A stretch of 64,000 nucleotides of DNA from Leucogyrophana mollusca (GCA_021014945.1 MU266350.1:124001-188000); one strand, 5' to 3'; shown: positions 1 to 12,152, counted from the first letter of the stretch. Numbers and translations: made by a program. Notes: generated by a model from the letters alone, not told the origin.

Positions 1-359
1 ATTGGGATGGTGCAGCAAGCTCCACACCCGACCTTCTCGTACGAGTTTCTGGTGGGACGTATTCTGACTTCTGCAGCAGAGGATGAGCAGCAGAAACTTA
101 CGTCGTTTAGCCGCTTGGCGTCGTCGGCGCTAAAGATGCACCTGACCACCTTGATAGCAACCTGCGTTGACGCGGATTAGTGGTCGTATATGGGTTCAAG
201 GATCAGGGCACAAACCGGGATAGGAGCAGTGCGACTATCTTTTCGATACTCTCCTTTCCAGATATCTGCATCGCTACCGTGTTGAAAGGGATAGTTCTCG
301 TGTGCCTTCCGGACCTTGCCAGTGAGGTCTGGGACGCTTATGGTGGTAATGGCGCGCAT
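1..359 (-). CDS. protein kinase of the basidiomycete TKL type, N-terminal part, cut by window edge
   Basis: Only the first three exons of this minus-strand gene lie inside the window. From the ATG at 359 the protein begins with the segment PDLTGKV, then a glycine-loop region ending DADIWKGEYRKDSR. After a short intron comes VAIKVV with the ATP-binding lysine, and a third exon reads LVREGRVWS...HPN before the edge. The same three blocks in the same exon arrangement occur in the complete kinase at 1059-2306, so the two are paralogues in tandem on one strand. The catalytic HRD and DFG parts lie outside the window, so activity cannot be judged. A TTG codon further upstream is in frame, but 359 is the first ATG. 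Confidence 0.8.
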
Positions 360-1058
360 GAGAAGGGCCAAGGCAGGTTGAGACGCGGGGCGGCAATATT
401 GCGAGATGACATGGGGGGCTTGATGCTGGGGCTTTTATTAATTGCAATGAGAAGCGTATTTTTCAAGTCCAGTGTTGTCTACAGCAAGTTAGCGTTGGGT
501 TCATATGTAATCACCTAGGCGCGCCAAACAACCGAATTCCGAGGTGACAATGTTCTGCCGGTAGAAATTTCTACAGCAAAGCTTCGAGTTAAAGCAACCT
601 GAAACGGTAAAAGATACCATGATGCCTGAAACGAGGCTGCCCGCTGACAGGGCCACACCCTGACATGGGGAAGAGTTTCTGGAATGTTTGCCAGTGGTAC
701 CCGAGAGACCCAAAGAACTACTGAAAGGCGCTGCACCGCTGTCGGCGCTCTCAGTACTCGCTGTGTCCAGGAGAAAGAGGTTTCAGGTAAGTATTTTCGA
801 AGCTTCGACTAAACTTGGTAGTAGGACATCTGAACGACCTGATCGGAATGAACCAACCGACTTTGAGTACACTGGGTTTGAATTGTCGAGATGTTGAAAT
901 GGCTGCTTCGTGCTACGCCTGTGGTGAGCAACGTCATGTTGAATAGCATTGTACAAAGCAAAAATAAATAGCATTTACGCGGACTCCGACCGCATTAGCT
1001 GAAATCAGACGCGGGTGTGTAGACTAGACGTGGGCTTGCCAGCTAAGCCTGGGGGCAC
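360..1058. other. intergenic region between two kinase genes
   Basis: I see no convincing gene here. A plus-strand open frame at 688-897 contains the nine residues TKLGSRTSE, which also occur at the C-terminus of the gene at 28954-29820 with different codons. It begins without a clear start and overlaps a possible splice donor, so it is not called. Confidence 0.5.
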
Positions 1059-2306
1059 CTACCGTGGACTTGCATACTTCGGCTTCTTGAGAAGATCGGC
1101 CAAGTATTGCTCCATCCGTCTCATCGAAATCCTCTTCTCAGGTGTTTTATCCCAGCAAGCTTCCAAGGCGCTCCAAAGGCTGACGGAGCCTGCCATCCCT
1201 TGAGCTTCCTTATCTGGAATACCTCCTGCAATGACGTGGAGGATAACTTTGGCATCCTTATCCATGTTCGCGAAAGGCTGGCGACCGGCTATGATCTTTG
1301 GTAAAAATAAGTCAGAGAAGAAAGGTTCGTGGTGGACAGTCAAGTGACCCTACCTGGAGAGCAGTCATCCCAAATGCCCAGATATCCGTAGCCACAGTCA
1401 CTCGAAGGGCCGTAGGGGAGGCCAATTCGGGGTCGGAAGAGACAAGCAACAGTTCGTAAGCCAGGTGGCGCGTCGTACCGGAAAGGTTCTTCGTAGTGAA
1501 TCCAGTTGTTTCAATAATCCGAGAGAGACCAAAATCGGTGAGACAAGCTTCTCCTTGATCGTTGATAAGAATGTTCGACTGTTTATGCGAGGTGAATAAG
1601 ACGACGCCGACGCGACGGAAGGTGGACCACTGACCCCTTTCATGTCACCATGGACAATAGGAGGGCTCTGACTATGCAGATATGCCAGTCCAGAGGCAAT
1701 TTGACGGAGCTGTACCATCATGATCAGTGAAGGCTCCGTTGCACGAGTGGAGGAACTATACCAGAGCTACTCTGTTCGCTTGCGGAGTTTCCTTCAAGTA
1801 ACTGACAGCATCTTTGTTCTTGTAGTAGGGAGAAATAAGACTCGATTGCCCGTGCGGGGTCAGATCATAGCATACGCCGATGAACGGCGTGACTATCGTG
1901 CCTTCAGTCATGATCACACGGGTTGGACGTACGAATGGAACCTACTATTCGGGTGCTTTAGCATACTCCAGACTCGCCCTTCTCGGATGAGTTTCTAACA
2001 CAGATTCTGGTTACCTCACAGCGAGCAGATGGAATTCGAGAGCTTACGGCGTTCCAGCGTTCCACCTCTTCGCCACTGAAGATATTCCTGATCACCTTGA
2101 TGGCAACCTGAGTTGACTTCCCGTTCAATCTCAATTAATCTGAGCTCGACGATCGAAGCACATACGAAGATCGGGGCTGCTCGGCTATCTCTCCTGTACT
2201 CGCCTTTCCAAACGTCGGCAAGACTACCATTGTTCGCAAAAGGATACTGGTCCTTCTTGACCTTGCCAGTGAGGTCAGGCAGCTTTGTCTGCGGGAGAGT
2301 GTACAT
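1059..2306 (-). CDS. tyrosine-kinase-like (TKL) protein kinase
   Basis: Complete protein kinase domain of about 305 residues in about seven exons. In order: a degenerate glycine loop (NNGSLADVWKGEY), VAIK with the ATP-anchoring lysine, an EGRVWSMLKHPN segment matching helix C, a hinge region, the catalytic loop IVHGDMKGSNIL (HGD in place of HRD, usual for this fungal group), DFGLSR, and a C lobe with DIWAFGM and CWDKTPEKRIS. The APE position reads AYE. All catalytic residues are present, so the kinase is predicted active. The substrate is unknown. Almost nothing lies outside the kinase domain, so it is probably cytosolic. It starts at 2306 because the frame is closed by TAA a short distance upstream. 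It is paralogous to the partial kinase at 1-359. Such kinases form large, fast-evolving families in Agaricomycetes. Confidence 0.88.
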
Positions 2307-3031
2307 GACGAGTTCCAAGGGATTATTGTCGACAGACTTCTCATCGGGTTATATCAGTAGAATGAGCGCTTAGCATTACGGCACCTGTGACCTTGTGATA
2401 TTCCCAAACTTTAGGTCTGTGGGCGCACCATGACATAGATCCACGCGTCGTCCCCAGTGATAGATCAGCGCTCACACTGGACAGCAAAGGCGCTGTGGCT
2501 TGTGCAACGTTGCGGGTTCTCGGCAGATTCGAGTTGCTTTTTACGATATCAAGTGAGAGGGGAAGAAAAAGCCATCCTTTGACTTTCCTCAAAGGACGAA
2601 AATAGGAAAGTTCTGTCGAAATTGGAGAACAAATGACGAGAACACTGGAAAGAAGCGTCCCAAGACGAGATAAATTCTGAGGCCAGTGCAAGGCGCGGTG
2701 GCCTCGTGTGCGAGATTAGCTCGACTCGAGGCAGCAGCGCGGCGAGATGATGGCTGACATTGTCAGACGCGTGTGTGGCGTGCGACAAGCGGTCCAGGAA
2801 CAGCCACGCATGGTCCAACACAGTGTTCTTGGAACAAACCATGAACCATCCCGTCAAGCTTTTTTTTGTCTTTTCATATCAATAATCGCATCGGAAAGAC
2901 TGCGTGGTAATTCCAGCTACGAGTCCGAGTAATCCGCTCTCTATATTGTCGTTGCGAGGGTAATTGTCTTCCAGTGGATTCTGTCGGACTGGACTGTCGG
3001 AAGGCTTCGCCAGAGCTTCACGCGATCTTTG
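2307..3031. other. intergenic region and probable 5' part of the hydrolase gene
   Basis: No gene was recognised at 2307-2930. From about 2933 to 3031 the frame of the following hydrolase stays open and reads through a hydrophobic stretch and then DWTVGRLRQSFTRSL, which looks coding. A 5' exon carrying the true start may therefore lie in this region, but I could not join one in frame. Confidence 0.4.
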
Positions 3032-6000
3032 ATGCCCAACTCCCTGACGCGGAAGGCGGGCCTGAGACTTGGGCCGATTGTTTTAGAGACGCTGGTGAAA
3101 CATTACTTCGATCGTATCAAGAAAGATAATGTACGGGACGGCAAGATCGCTGCGCAGTTGCGTCAAGATGAGCTCTTGTACGACGAAGCGTTCAACATAG
3201 TGAAAGTGTGTAACGAGCTATTACCTGACTCCTAACTTTCCTCCTGACATTAATTCGACAGAAATTCCTTGAAGCCGCCTCTTAGTAAGTGGTTGCGCCC
3301 TATTGGCGCTTCTTATCTTGACACTGCGGAGCAGTCATTCCGTCGAGGAGGTGCAGGCATTTTCCAATAACCGCACTCCATCTCCTCCTTGGGTCCATGT
3401 TGTCCGACTCGTCGTGCCCATGTCTTGCTGTGACGATGCTGCGGTTTACCTCATCCAAGCGCTTGGTGGAGAAGACGTCGCCAAACGAGTCGTTGGCGGA
3501 ACGAAGTGGTGGCAAGTTCGAGGTGTTCGAGGGTACTGCTTTTCCCTTGCAGAACCGCAACTCTTCGTGTTTACCCTTCACTCGACAGCATTGACGGCGA
3601 GTGGATCACAGCGAAAAAAGATTGGCAGGACGCCAAAAAGCGCTGGAAAGCCCAAGAGAAACGGAGGGAGTCGTCTTTCACAAACTCGCCTCCTACTGAC
3701 CCGGAGGAAGCCCCCGAGGACGGACCGTCATCTTCGAATTCAACTGACGTTTACGATGAGGAAATGGACGAAATGCGCTGCATATTATACGCTCACGGAG
3801 GTTCGTTGCTCGTCACCGGTGACTGTAAGGCATAACATCCAATTGGTCCTGTCCAGGGGGGTACTATTTTGGCAGCCTGGATCAAGAGAGGTACCATAAC
3901 ACTTCTCTATCAATACACTAACAGGTCTAATCATAACGCTTAATCAGATACAGCATACAACGACATGCAAGAAAGATCAATGGCCGTGTATTTGGTGTGA
4001 CTTTTTCCAATTTGGACATACTGATTATCGCTGATCGCAAAATAGCCATCAACTACCGCCTTGCCCCGCAATACCCCTTCCCTTGTGCTCTGCAGGATTT
4101 ACTAGCGAGCTGTAAGCCTGTCCGAATTTGGTTTTAATTACAATGGACTTACCTCGGGGACACCATTTAGACCTTTATTTGATCAGGCCTCCGCCAGATG
4201 CATCTCACCGACCTGTGAAGCCGGCCCACATTGTTGTCGCAGGTGACTCTGCCGGCGGCGGTCTCACTCTCGCTCTTCTCCAGGTCCTTCGCGACACGGG
4301 TCTGCCGATGCCTGCAGGAGGGATCCTGATTTCTCCTTGGTGCGATATGACGCACTCTTTCCCCAGTATTCACACGAACACTGCCACGGCAAGTTACCGA
4401 TCTGAAGGTTCTCCATGAGAACGCAGCTGATCTTTGACTCGATAGGATGTACTCCCCCCGTATGGGCTGTCGATGCAGAAGCCCAGTCCACTATGGCCGC
4501 CGCCTTCGGATGAATGGACTCACCGCGTTCATGCAAGGTTACGACATCGTATCCGTCAGATGGTTCACTTGGACCAGAAAAGCGACAAAGACTTTGATAC
4601 CCAATCCAGATGCAGTCAGTCAAAGGACTGGAAAACAGGGTCAAAGTTTAGCCTTAATTATAGCGGCGAGACACCGGGGCCAGGTGAAATGCCTGTTGAT
4701 GTAGGGGCTACGGCATCCCTACCTCCCGTTGATTCAAAGGAACAGCAGACCATACGACTGACCACTAAGGAGGGTGAAGTGTTGACAATAGACCAACAGG
4801 TGCATCTCTATACCCAGAATAGCCTGATGGGACATCCTCTTGTCAGCCCCGCTCTTTCCTATCTGGGCGGTTTGCCGCCCCTGTTCTTCATCGCCAGTGA
4901 GAAGGAGGTGCTGAGAGACGAAATCATCTATGCGTGAGTCTGTCTACTTTGGGTTAGTACTTTCGAGTCGCTGAGGCACTGGTTCAAGGGCCCACAAGGC
5001 TGCCAACCCTTCGCGATTCCCGGTCAGCGAAGCAACCCGAGCACTGTATCCTCCTCTCGATGGAATAGAAGAACATATGAAGCCTACTCCAGTTCATCTT
5101 CAAGTTTACGATGGTTGGTTTCCCTCCCTTTCAGGCTCTCCGAGCTAATTAAGCCCGATCACTAGATACTGCGCACGTTTTACCGGTTCTTTTCGCCTTC
5201 ACCACCCCAGGGAAATTTTGCTACCGGGCAATTGCGACATTCACGAAACACGTAACGGGGATGACGCCACCCTCCAAGAGCACTAGTCTATCATTGTCAA
5301 CCAGTGCAAATACCTCTCGCACGGAACTTAGCAGTCCAACGAAAGAAGCTTCCACCAGTACGTCGTCGAAAGGGTTTCTCGCACGCGCGTTCTCTACGCC
5401 CGATCTCGCCAGCAAAGCCCAGGATCAGGACGGCCCGGAAGGTTCTTCCGGGCAAACGACACCCACCCGCTCGAAGGCGTCGCTGCGACGATCGCTTTCT
5501 CGTGCGGCCTCGACGTTTCGTGGTAGCCCAGCGCGACCCCCGTTGCCGGATCTTCCCGTGAAGGTACCTAGCGCTGTGCCATCCGGGGAGAGCTCAGACG
5601 TGGGAGGTCCGCGGGTCCACCGCAGCGTGTCCACATCTGCCGAAAAATTGTCTCGCACTGCAGGAGAGGCGAGTGTATACCATAATGCCCAGGTACGCCT
5701 CCCACGCGCTCTCGCAAAGGATTAGATCGTAGGAATGACATCACGCGTTATTTCCCCGTAGGGTCTGCCGTCTTGGAAAGAGGGCATGATCCGCGAACGC
5801 GTCTCTACGCGTGGCGTCATTCGACCTCTCGAGCCCGAAAGCGAGCTTGACGCTTTCCATGTCCCGCCAGAAATTATCGGAGTTCTCTCGGAACTGGCTG
5901 TGCGACGCTATATCGAGGGCAAGGCTAAATTTGACAAGAAGTTCGCAAAGGATATACACGCTATTGAGAAGCATCGTTCCCGCAACTTAGAACTTGCGAA

Positions 6001-6457
6001 GAAGGATGTTCACAAGAATATGGCGAACCTACAGGGATCTCTAAACGGAAAGGAGCAAACAGGAGAATCGTCGACCAGGAAAGGCATCAAGGAGGGATTG
6101 GAAGCTGCCTCGGGTAGCTGGTTCTGGGCATGGGCGCTTGACATGGACGAGAGACCGCCTCCAAGTAGTATCGTCTCTCGACGAGACACGGACGAGGCAC
6201 GAAGACTGGCCCAGATTGCTGATCAGGCCGTGCTCCAGGAAGACGGCCAGATGACCGCAAACAATCTCTGGGCTGTCATGGTCAACTTCCTGACTGTAAC
6301 ACCTGACAAAGCCCAAAAGCAATCAGGTTGCGACTCTGCCCAGACCTTATCTTCGTCACTTGTGAAGCAAAAGTCCCTCTTTGCACACTTTCGTGGACGG
6401 CGACGATCTCGCTCTCCAGCGCCGAAAATTAAGGTCTCGCCCCCAGATCACGCATGA
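3032..6457 (+). CDS. hormone-sensitive-lipase-type alpha/beta hydrolase with long C-terminal extension
   Basis: Multi-exon serine hydrolase. The oxyanion-hole motif HGGGYYFGS is formed across an intron near 3800-3856. The [12 protein letters not shown] block follows near 4050, the nucleophile motif GDSAGGG lies near 4243-4263, a likely catalytic Asp sits in EVLRDE near 4913, and the catalytic His is in TAHVLP near 5170. This triad and the HGGG signature define the HSL family, which cleaves carboxyl esters such as acylglycerols or sterol esters. A long insert lies between the Ser and Asp. After the His the protein continues for about 390 residues with a Ser/Thr-rich part, a charged helical part (about 5880-6060) and a basic C-terminus. 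The exact start is uncertain: the frame is open upstream and 3032 is the first ATG found in it. The substrate is unknown. Confidence 0.8.
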
Positions 6458-7227
6458 TCAGACTATCGCATTCCTACTTATATACTATCTCTATCAGAAA
6501 GGTCAGATAGCAATATTTACCCCTCGTCCGTGACAAGCAGGATTGTTATTTCTTATTTATGTACCAGGAACCAGCATCATCCATAGACTGCGGAGCGATC
6601 GATTGCTCGACCTCCCATACATAGGGCCGTCATGCGTATTTGTTGTCTCGAACATTGCTGCCTTTCCGATTGTTAGAGCGTGGCATTGAGTGCAGCCATC
6701 CTTGCGCACTCTCGTTGGTGCAGCTGAGCCGGTAACCCAAACTCGTTCATCTTCGATTTGCGAATCTGAAGATAGCTCACGCTTAATGACAGGAAGGCTC
6801 GGACAATATTCTGGACCTTCTCGGAGGAGATCGTTTGCAATACTGATGCGGGGACGAACGCCTGACTGACTGACTCTTGCAAAGTTAAAACCACAATGTA
6901 TCTATAGGACACTCCGAGCGGTCGCCATTGACGGAATGGACATTTTGCAAATTGTCGAGGCTAACTTTCGACCTGCACGGCGGATCCGAGCTGTGGAGTT
7001 CACGCGCAAAGAACCCTTTTCTCAGACACAGGCATGTGACGTCCAGCAGCTGGTCATTCCGCCCAACTTGACTACAAAGCCAGTAATAACTATGAGAACG
7101 GCACGTTCGTATTCTTATCCTCACGTGAGAATCTCGCAACTACTCATCGTGGACACTAACGCCTTCTAGAGGCAGGCCTGATCAGGGGCATTGTGGTTGC
7201 GATCCAATAATGCATCGCGTCGAGAAG
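6458..7227. other. intergenic region
   Basis: 3' flank of the hydrolase and 5' flank of the GH12 gene. Short open frames on both strands (for example 6673-6912 minus and 6936-7169 plus) match nothing I recognise and are not called. Confidence 0.5.
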
Positions 7228-7234
7228 TATAAAG
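7228..7234 (+). promoter_or_regulatory. TATA box of the GH12 gene
   Basis: TATAAAG lies 77 nt upstream of the GH12 start codon, a usual distance for a strongly regulated fungal gene for a secreted enzyme. Confidence 0.65.
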
Positions 7235-7304
7235 GGTTGAGATGGGGAAGGCCAAATCCTCAGGTCAACGACAACTCAAGTCTTCATCTCCTCGAAATCA
7301 CAAG

Positions 7305-8410
7305 ATGTTCCTTTCGCTCGCCTTCGTCACTGGTCTCATTGCCCTTGCCAAGGGTGACACTACCCTCTCCGGTCAGTATGACTGCATAACCGCAGGAAAC
7401 TACGACTTCTGCAACAACCAGTGGGGTATCGGTATGTCGGTTTCTTACCATCACAGTCAAATTCACCTGTGGCTCAACCATACCCTGCACCATAGCTGAC
7501 GGAACTGGCTCCCAAAACGCCACCCTCATCAGCACGTCGGGCAACGACATCTCCTGGTCCACCACCTGGACCTGGGCTGACAACGAGAACGACGTCAAGA
7601 CTTGTAAGTCCCTCCACCAACGCAACGAAGCCACTGGCTGACGCCTCTGCTAGACACCAATGTCGCCTCCAACACCGCCAAGGGAGTGGAACTTGGTACC
7701 ATCACCTCGGCCCCCACTGCATGGAACTGGGAATACGTTACTGAGTCCTCTGGCATCCGTGCTGATGTCTCGTAAGATTGCCTTCGATCAAAAGGATGGT
7801 CATGTTTCTCATGTTTCTTAACAGTTACGACATCTGGATCGGTACCACTGCTGATGGTGCTCAGGCTTCCTCTGACTCTTCCTACGAGATGTGAGGCGCC
7901 CATTCGCAGCACCCTTTCAGTTTACTGACTTTGGCGCAGCATGATCTGGCTCTCTGGTCTTGGCGGGTAGGTATCTGGTACCCTATCCATCTCTGGTGTA
8001 CTGATGATGACGCAGTATTCAACCCGTCGGTTCTCTCGCTACCTCGGACGTTTCTGTGGCCGGCTACACCTGGGACATCTGGACTGGCCCCAACTCCAAC
8101 TGGGAGACCATCTCCTTCGTCACCACAGAAACCGGTATCAACGACTTCAACGTCGACCTCAACGACTTCTTCAGTACGCTCAATTTTTCATGTTTAGAAA
8201 CCAGTGGACTAATGTCGCAATTCAGCCTATCTTATCGATAATGAGGGTGTTTCCTCTTCTCTCGTACGTATCCCCCCCCTCAATATATAAATCCATGTCG
8301 GACTGATTTCTCTTCCACAGTACCTCCAATCGATCGAGACTGGCACTGAGCCCTTCACCGGCTCTGCTGAGCTCTTGACCAACAGCTACAGCGTCTCCCT
8401 CACCACGTAA
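7305..8410 (+). CDS. glycoside hydrolase family 12 endoglucanase, secreted
   Basis: Encodes a secreted enzyme of roughly 240 residues in about eight exons. It begins with a signal peptide (MFLSLAFVTGLIALAKG). The mature part shows the GH12 beta-jelly-roll signature: QYDCITAGNYDFCNNQWG, the Trp-rich strand WSTTWTWAD, YDIWIGTTADG, then YEIMIWLSGLGG. The Glu in YEIMIWL corresponds to the family nucleophile, and the Glu in ETGTEPFTGS to the acid/base. GH12 enzymes cut beta-1,4-glucan or xyloglucan in plant cell walls with retention of configuration. The gene suggests that the fungus feeds on plant or wood polymers. A TATA box at 7228 supports this start. The stop TAA overlaps a GTAAGT sequence, so an extra C-terminal exon cannot be fully excluded, but the length fits the family. 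Confidence 0.93.
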
Positions 8411-8797
8411 GTGCGCTCGAGTTGTCGAGGGGTTCGACAGCAGTTTCCTCTTTTCTTGGTTTGCTCGGCTATTTGGTTCTTGCATATTCACGGAAGGATT
8501 TGGTTATCGTTCAATGTAAATACTTGGGGGCTTGGTAACACAACTTGGAGTATTTATAAATTGTTGTTTTCGTCCATGGCCGTGTTGGAATCCTGAGCGC
8601 TCAGTCGAGCGGTGAGCGAGAGCATCTCAGGGTGCAGTTTTGTTCACATGTCCCGCATGCCTCGTGTTTGAGTTCAAGAAAGAAATGGCCAAGTAACATT
8701 GCAAGGGTCCCAGCAGGGGAATGATTATATTACACTATTATTACACTATCTCGGGTGCTATGGCTTTGTATGACACCTCTAGATACCCTGCGCAGCT
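8411..8797. other. convergent 3' region
   Basis: Spacer between the ends of the GH12 gene (plus) and the BTB gene (minus). No gene or repeat was seen. Confidence 0.5.
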
Positions 8798-9685
8798 TCA
8801 AGACCGGGGCAACAAGATAGTAGAGACGATCTGCTCCACGCTGCTGGAATGTAGCTCTCCTTTTTCCCTATGAGGGGCACAGCAGCATCGAGAGCCACCC
8901 TCCCGAATCTTCTCGCGTGCTTCGACAAGCTTGACGAAGGTCCCGGCACCGACCTTCATCAAGATGTCCAACGAAAGCGGTTCCGCGGATGTGCACAAAG
9001 CACCGAATGAGGGAATGAGTTGCGCGGGATCGAGATTGTACCGCCGCCAAAGCATGATCTTGGCGACAGGATCCATCGCGAGCAGGTTCAGCTCTTTCGC
9101 AGCATGGCTCTTGATGGCTTGCATGCCCCAGTGCTGAGCCTGGTTGATGACGGAGGACCAGTCCTCAACCGTCCACTTTTGCAGTTTGGAGGGCAAGCTG
9201 TGACAGTGTTAGCCATCCAAATGTAAGTGACGCGCATGCAGGGCTTACGGATGATATAGCACCGTCAGAAGGCGCGCAAATTCAGCTGGGATGGCCAGCG
9301 GGAGGCGGATGGGCCCAAAGTTCACCGCAGTTGACATCTTTTCGAATTTTTTGGAATGCCTTGACAAGATAGACCAATGGACCTTAAATACTACGTCTCC
9401 AGCCTGTTCTGGGAACGATGAGTGGTCGTTTAACGGGGGGGAAGCGATACTCACGCGCAGGACGGCGTTTCCTTCCGGGAAGTAAAACTCCTCATGCTTG
9501 ACCGGCTCGTCATATAGTAACGATTTTTTCGGTGGTGGCACAGGAGGTAGAGTTGGTGTTATTGCCTTTGAGTCGATTTGGATTTTGTCTTCCTTACATC
9601 CACAGGAGGGTGGGGGTGATGGGACAGGCGAAGGGGTGTTAGAAACGTTGGACCAACCGCTTTCAGATCCCATGTCGTTTGTCAT
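8798..9685 (-). CDS. BTB/POZ domain protein
   Basis: Two exons joined across an intron at 9198-9248 give about 275 residues. The N-terminus is Pro/Ser-rich and probably disordered. Then comes a BTB core: the EEFYFPEGNAVLRV strand, a long loop, FKVHWSILSRHSKKFEKM (the typical protein-interaction helix), then IRLPLAIPAEFARLLTVLYHP. Exon 2 begins with PSKLQKWTVEDWSSVIN and continues with a helical tail containing AAKELNLLAMDPVAKI. BTB domains mediate dimerisation and often serve as cullin-3 adaptors, but no second functional domain shows what this one does. It shares its domain plan with the two BTB genes at 30511 and 40711 but is clearly more divergent, with a longer N-terminus. Confidence 0.82.
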
Positions 9686-10553
9686 CAGAGTGATATTGAT
9701 TAAGAGAGAGCCTGATCAAGGAAACATCGCCTTTTCTTATACCTCGCATTCTGTGGACATTTTGGTGTCGCCGAGTTCTCTTTGTTCGAATGCCACCCAT
9801 GTGCCACCTCCACACACTTTTGTCGTGACGGATGAAACGTCGAAATGGACATCACTCACAGTTTTCAATCAATGACTCAACCTGGTGTGTTCTCGAGTCA
9901 GGCTCGAATTTATGCACATCCTGGCCATATATATTCAAGTCGCTGCCCCGGGCGAGCATTCGTGGACACTCGTGGACATCGTACTAATTGTTTCGATGCC
10001 GCACTCGACGGCAACGAGACAAATATGACAGCGACGGATGTAAAACGGAATATATGCTCCTTGTAACGCTCTCTGGCGTTGCTCTGGAGCTATGGAGTCC
10101 ATTTCCTTGACGACTTGTCACAGATTAAACATGGAGGAACAGAAGAAAAGGTGCAATTTGCTTCCGTTTCGAGGCTGACCGCTGCCGTAACTGACTGGGA
10201 ATCTCATTATTGTCTCTTTGCAGGCGCCTATCTCCAAAGTTGAAGTCGATATGCTCATTGCTTCGTCTCCATGGAAAACACAAAAAGGATGCTGCTGACT
10301 TCGCGCAAAATTGGACTTGGACCGACTCATATTCGTGGTAAAGGCCGTCTATCATCCCTCACAAGTCGTACATCTTCCCGGGATCGTGCAACAGCTTTTT
10401 GTCTGTCTCGACTGGGATTCCAGTACGAGGTGCAGTTTAAATACGGCATGGAACAGCCAACAATCTCTGCTTGCGATTCAACCTGGCTGACTGGATCAGT
10501 ACGTCGTCCCCTCCCGCCAACACCCTACGATTAGGCGCAAATCTCTCCACGGT
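9686..10553. other. intergenic region
   Basis: No recognised gene. At 10491-10553, directly before the next gene, its frame stays open and reads PTIRRKSLHG, preceded by a possible splice acceptor (GGATCAG). A short 5' exon may therefore add residues to the next protein. Confidence 0.4.
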
Positions 10554-12152
10554 ATGCCCAACCGATCACCTTTAGCTCCCCTGGACCCCAACCAATTCCT
10601 GGGCGACTCTCTCAAGTACCCACCCACCCCAGCCCTGTTTAAGCGTGTGGGCGTATCTACCCTTAATACCAATCGTCCTCGCGGATCCCCCCGTAGTCCA
10701 CTAAGATATCATGCTCAGCGAGTGTACACGCACTCCAACGCTGCTAAATGCAGCAGCCCCGAGCAGGAGGATGTAGACGAAATCCTACACTTCCTCTTTC
10801 GGATATCTCACTTTGCAGCTTTTGTGCTGAGGATCTTCTTATGCGCCGTCCAGTCGGTGTTCCATGCGACGACAGCTACTCTACAATGGTTAATTGTCGT
10901 ATTCGCGCTGATCGAGCTTACCCGCAGACTTGCATCGCCGGTATGTATATCACATTGGACACGTTCTACGTTCCCTGACGTCAAACTCGTAGTTGGTGTC
11001 CAATTTTGTTGAGAGTGGGTTTTTCACTCCACTGGGCGGCGGATTTATACGGGCAGGGGGGGCGCTATATTACCCCGACCCAACGGCGTTTTCACCTACG
11101 CCATCCCTGCCGAGTACGACCGAAGCTGCTACTGCGACCTTTATAACAGAGCAGATCCACCACGCAACAAATATACTCGCCTTAGTGGAAGGCATGGGCC
11201 TTCCCTCCAGCACCCTCTTCGACGAACACATATGGAAGTATGTGCCTAACTTTCGGCTACGTCGCCAATTTTCCTAACGCCATCTCTATAGCGTCGAGCG
11301 ATTCATAAGTAAAACTCGGCCCAGCGCTGCAGACGCGGCAGCTCTATCTGATATCGGCATTGGCGGACTGGATACAGTCCTCCTTAATGACTTCTCTGTG
11401 CACGGGTTTATTGGAAAAACGGTATGCCACGATTGATTCAGTGGATCTGTATATGTTTGCTGAGTTGGATACAGTTGTCACATGCCCTGGGCGAGATTCA
11501 ACATATCTCCAGCCAAGGCCACTTGCGATATCCTCCTGCGATGCCCCCAGGACGGGACGCGCACCTCGCAAGCGTCCTCTCACTCACCGCCTCAAATCTC
11601 CTCCTCGAATACTCTTCCGTACTCTCCCTAACTGAGACTATCCTCCCAAGGATCGAGTCTACACATCACGTTCTCGCTGATGCGCTCAGGACACACGATG
11701 ATGTGATAAGCAGCGAGCATGGCTGGAGAAAGAAACTTAGACGACGGCTTCCAACGGGGTCGAACAAGAGGCTCGCAGCCGACGTCAGGAGCACGCGTGC
11801 GTTTGTTGCGGGACTGGATATCATCCAGGAGAACATGCGGCGGCTGAAAACGTATTTGGAGTGGAGTACCGAGCAGCTGGTAAGCCATTACTGGTTCTCA
11901 GGTTCGCTCACCTTCCTGACGACCCGTCAGTCGCGATCATCGTTGATAACTAACCTATCTTCTGATAAGACTCGTACCTCGAGACCTGTAGACGAAGGCG
12001 CGATCGCGCTGACCGCCCTTTTTGCACGGTCAGAGGCTGCACAGAGAAGTTTGTGCGGGTGCTGTTGCTGCGACGAGGAGTTGCCTGTCGTCCGAATCAA
12101 CCCTTGGAAGGTGGAGGTATCACCACCTTCCAGCCCGACAGTGATGGGATGA
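10554..12152 (+). CDS. conserved-looking hypothetical membrane/coiled-coil protein
   Basis: I do not recognise the family. Five exons join cleanly (junctions near 10940/10992, 11236/11291, 11420/11473 and 11881/11970) into about 400 residues. The first third is basic and Ser/Pro-rich (APLDPNQFLGDSLKYPP) and looks like a disordered phospho-region. It is followed by one long hydrophobic segment near residues 90-125 (FVLRIFLCAVQSVFHATTA...IVVFALIEL), a Gly-rich part (FFTPLGGGFIRAGGALYY), then a long helical part with repeated Leu/Ala heptads. Near the C-terminus is a tight cysteine cluster, CGCCCCDEE. A single transmembrane span plus a helical C-terminus would fit an organelle or nuclear-envelope protein, but that is a guess. 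The start may lie further upstream. Confidence 0.6.

Noticed and set aside
3303..3899. 198-codon plus-strand frame taken as one protein
   Set aside because: Only part of it is an exon of the HSL-type hydrolase. The remainder reads through exons and introns in a wrong frame.
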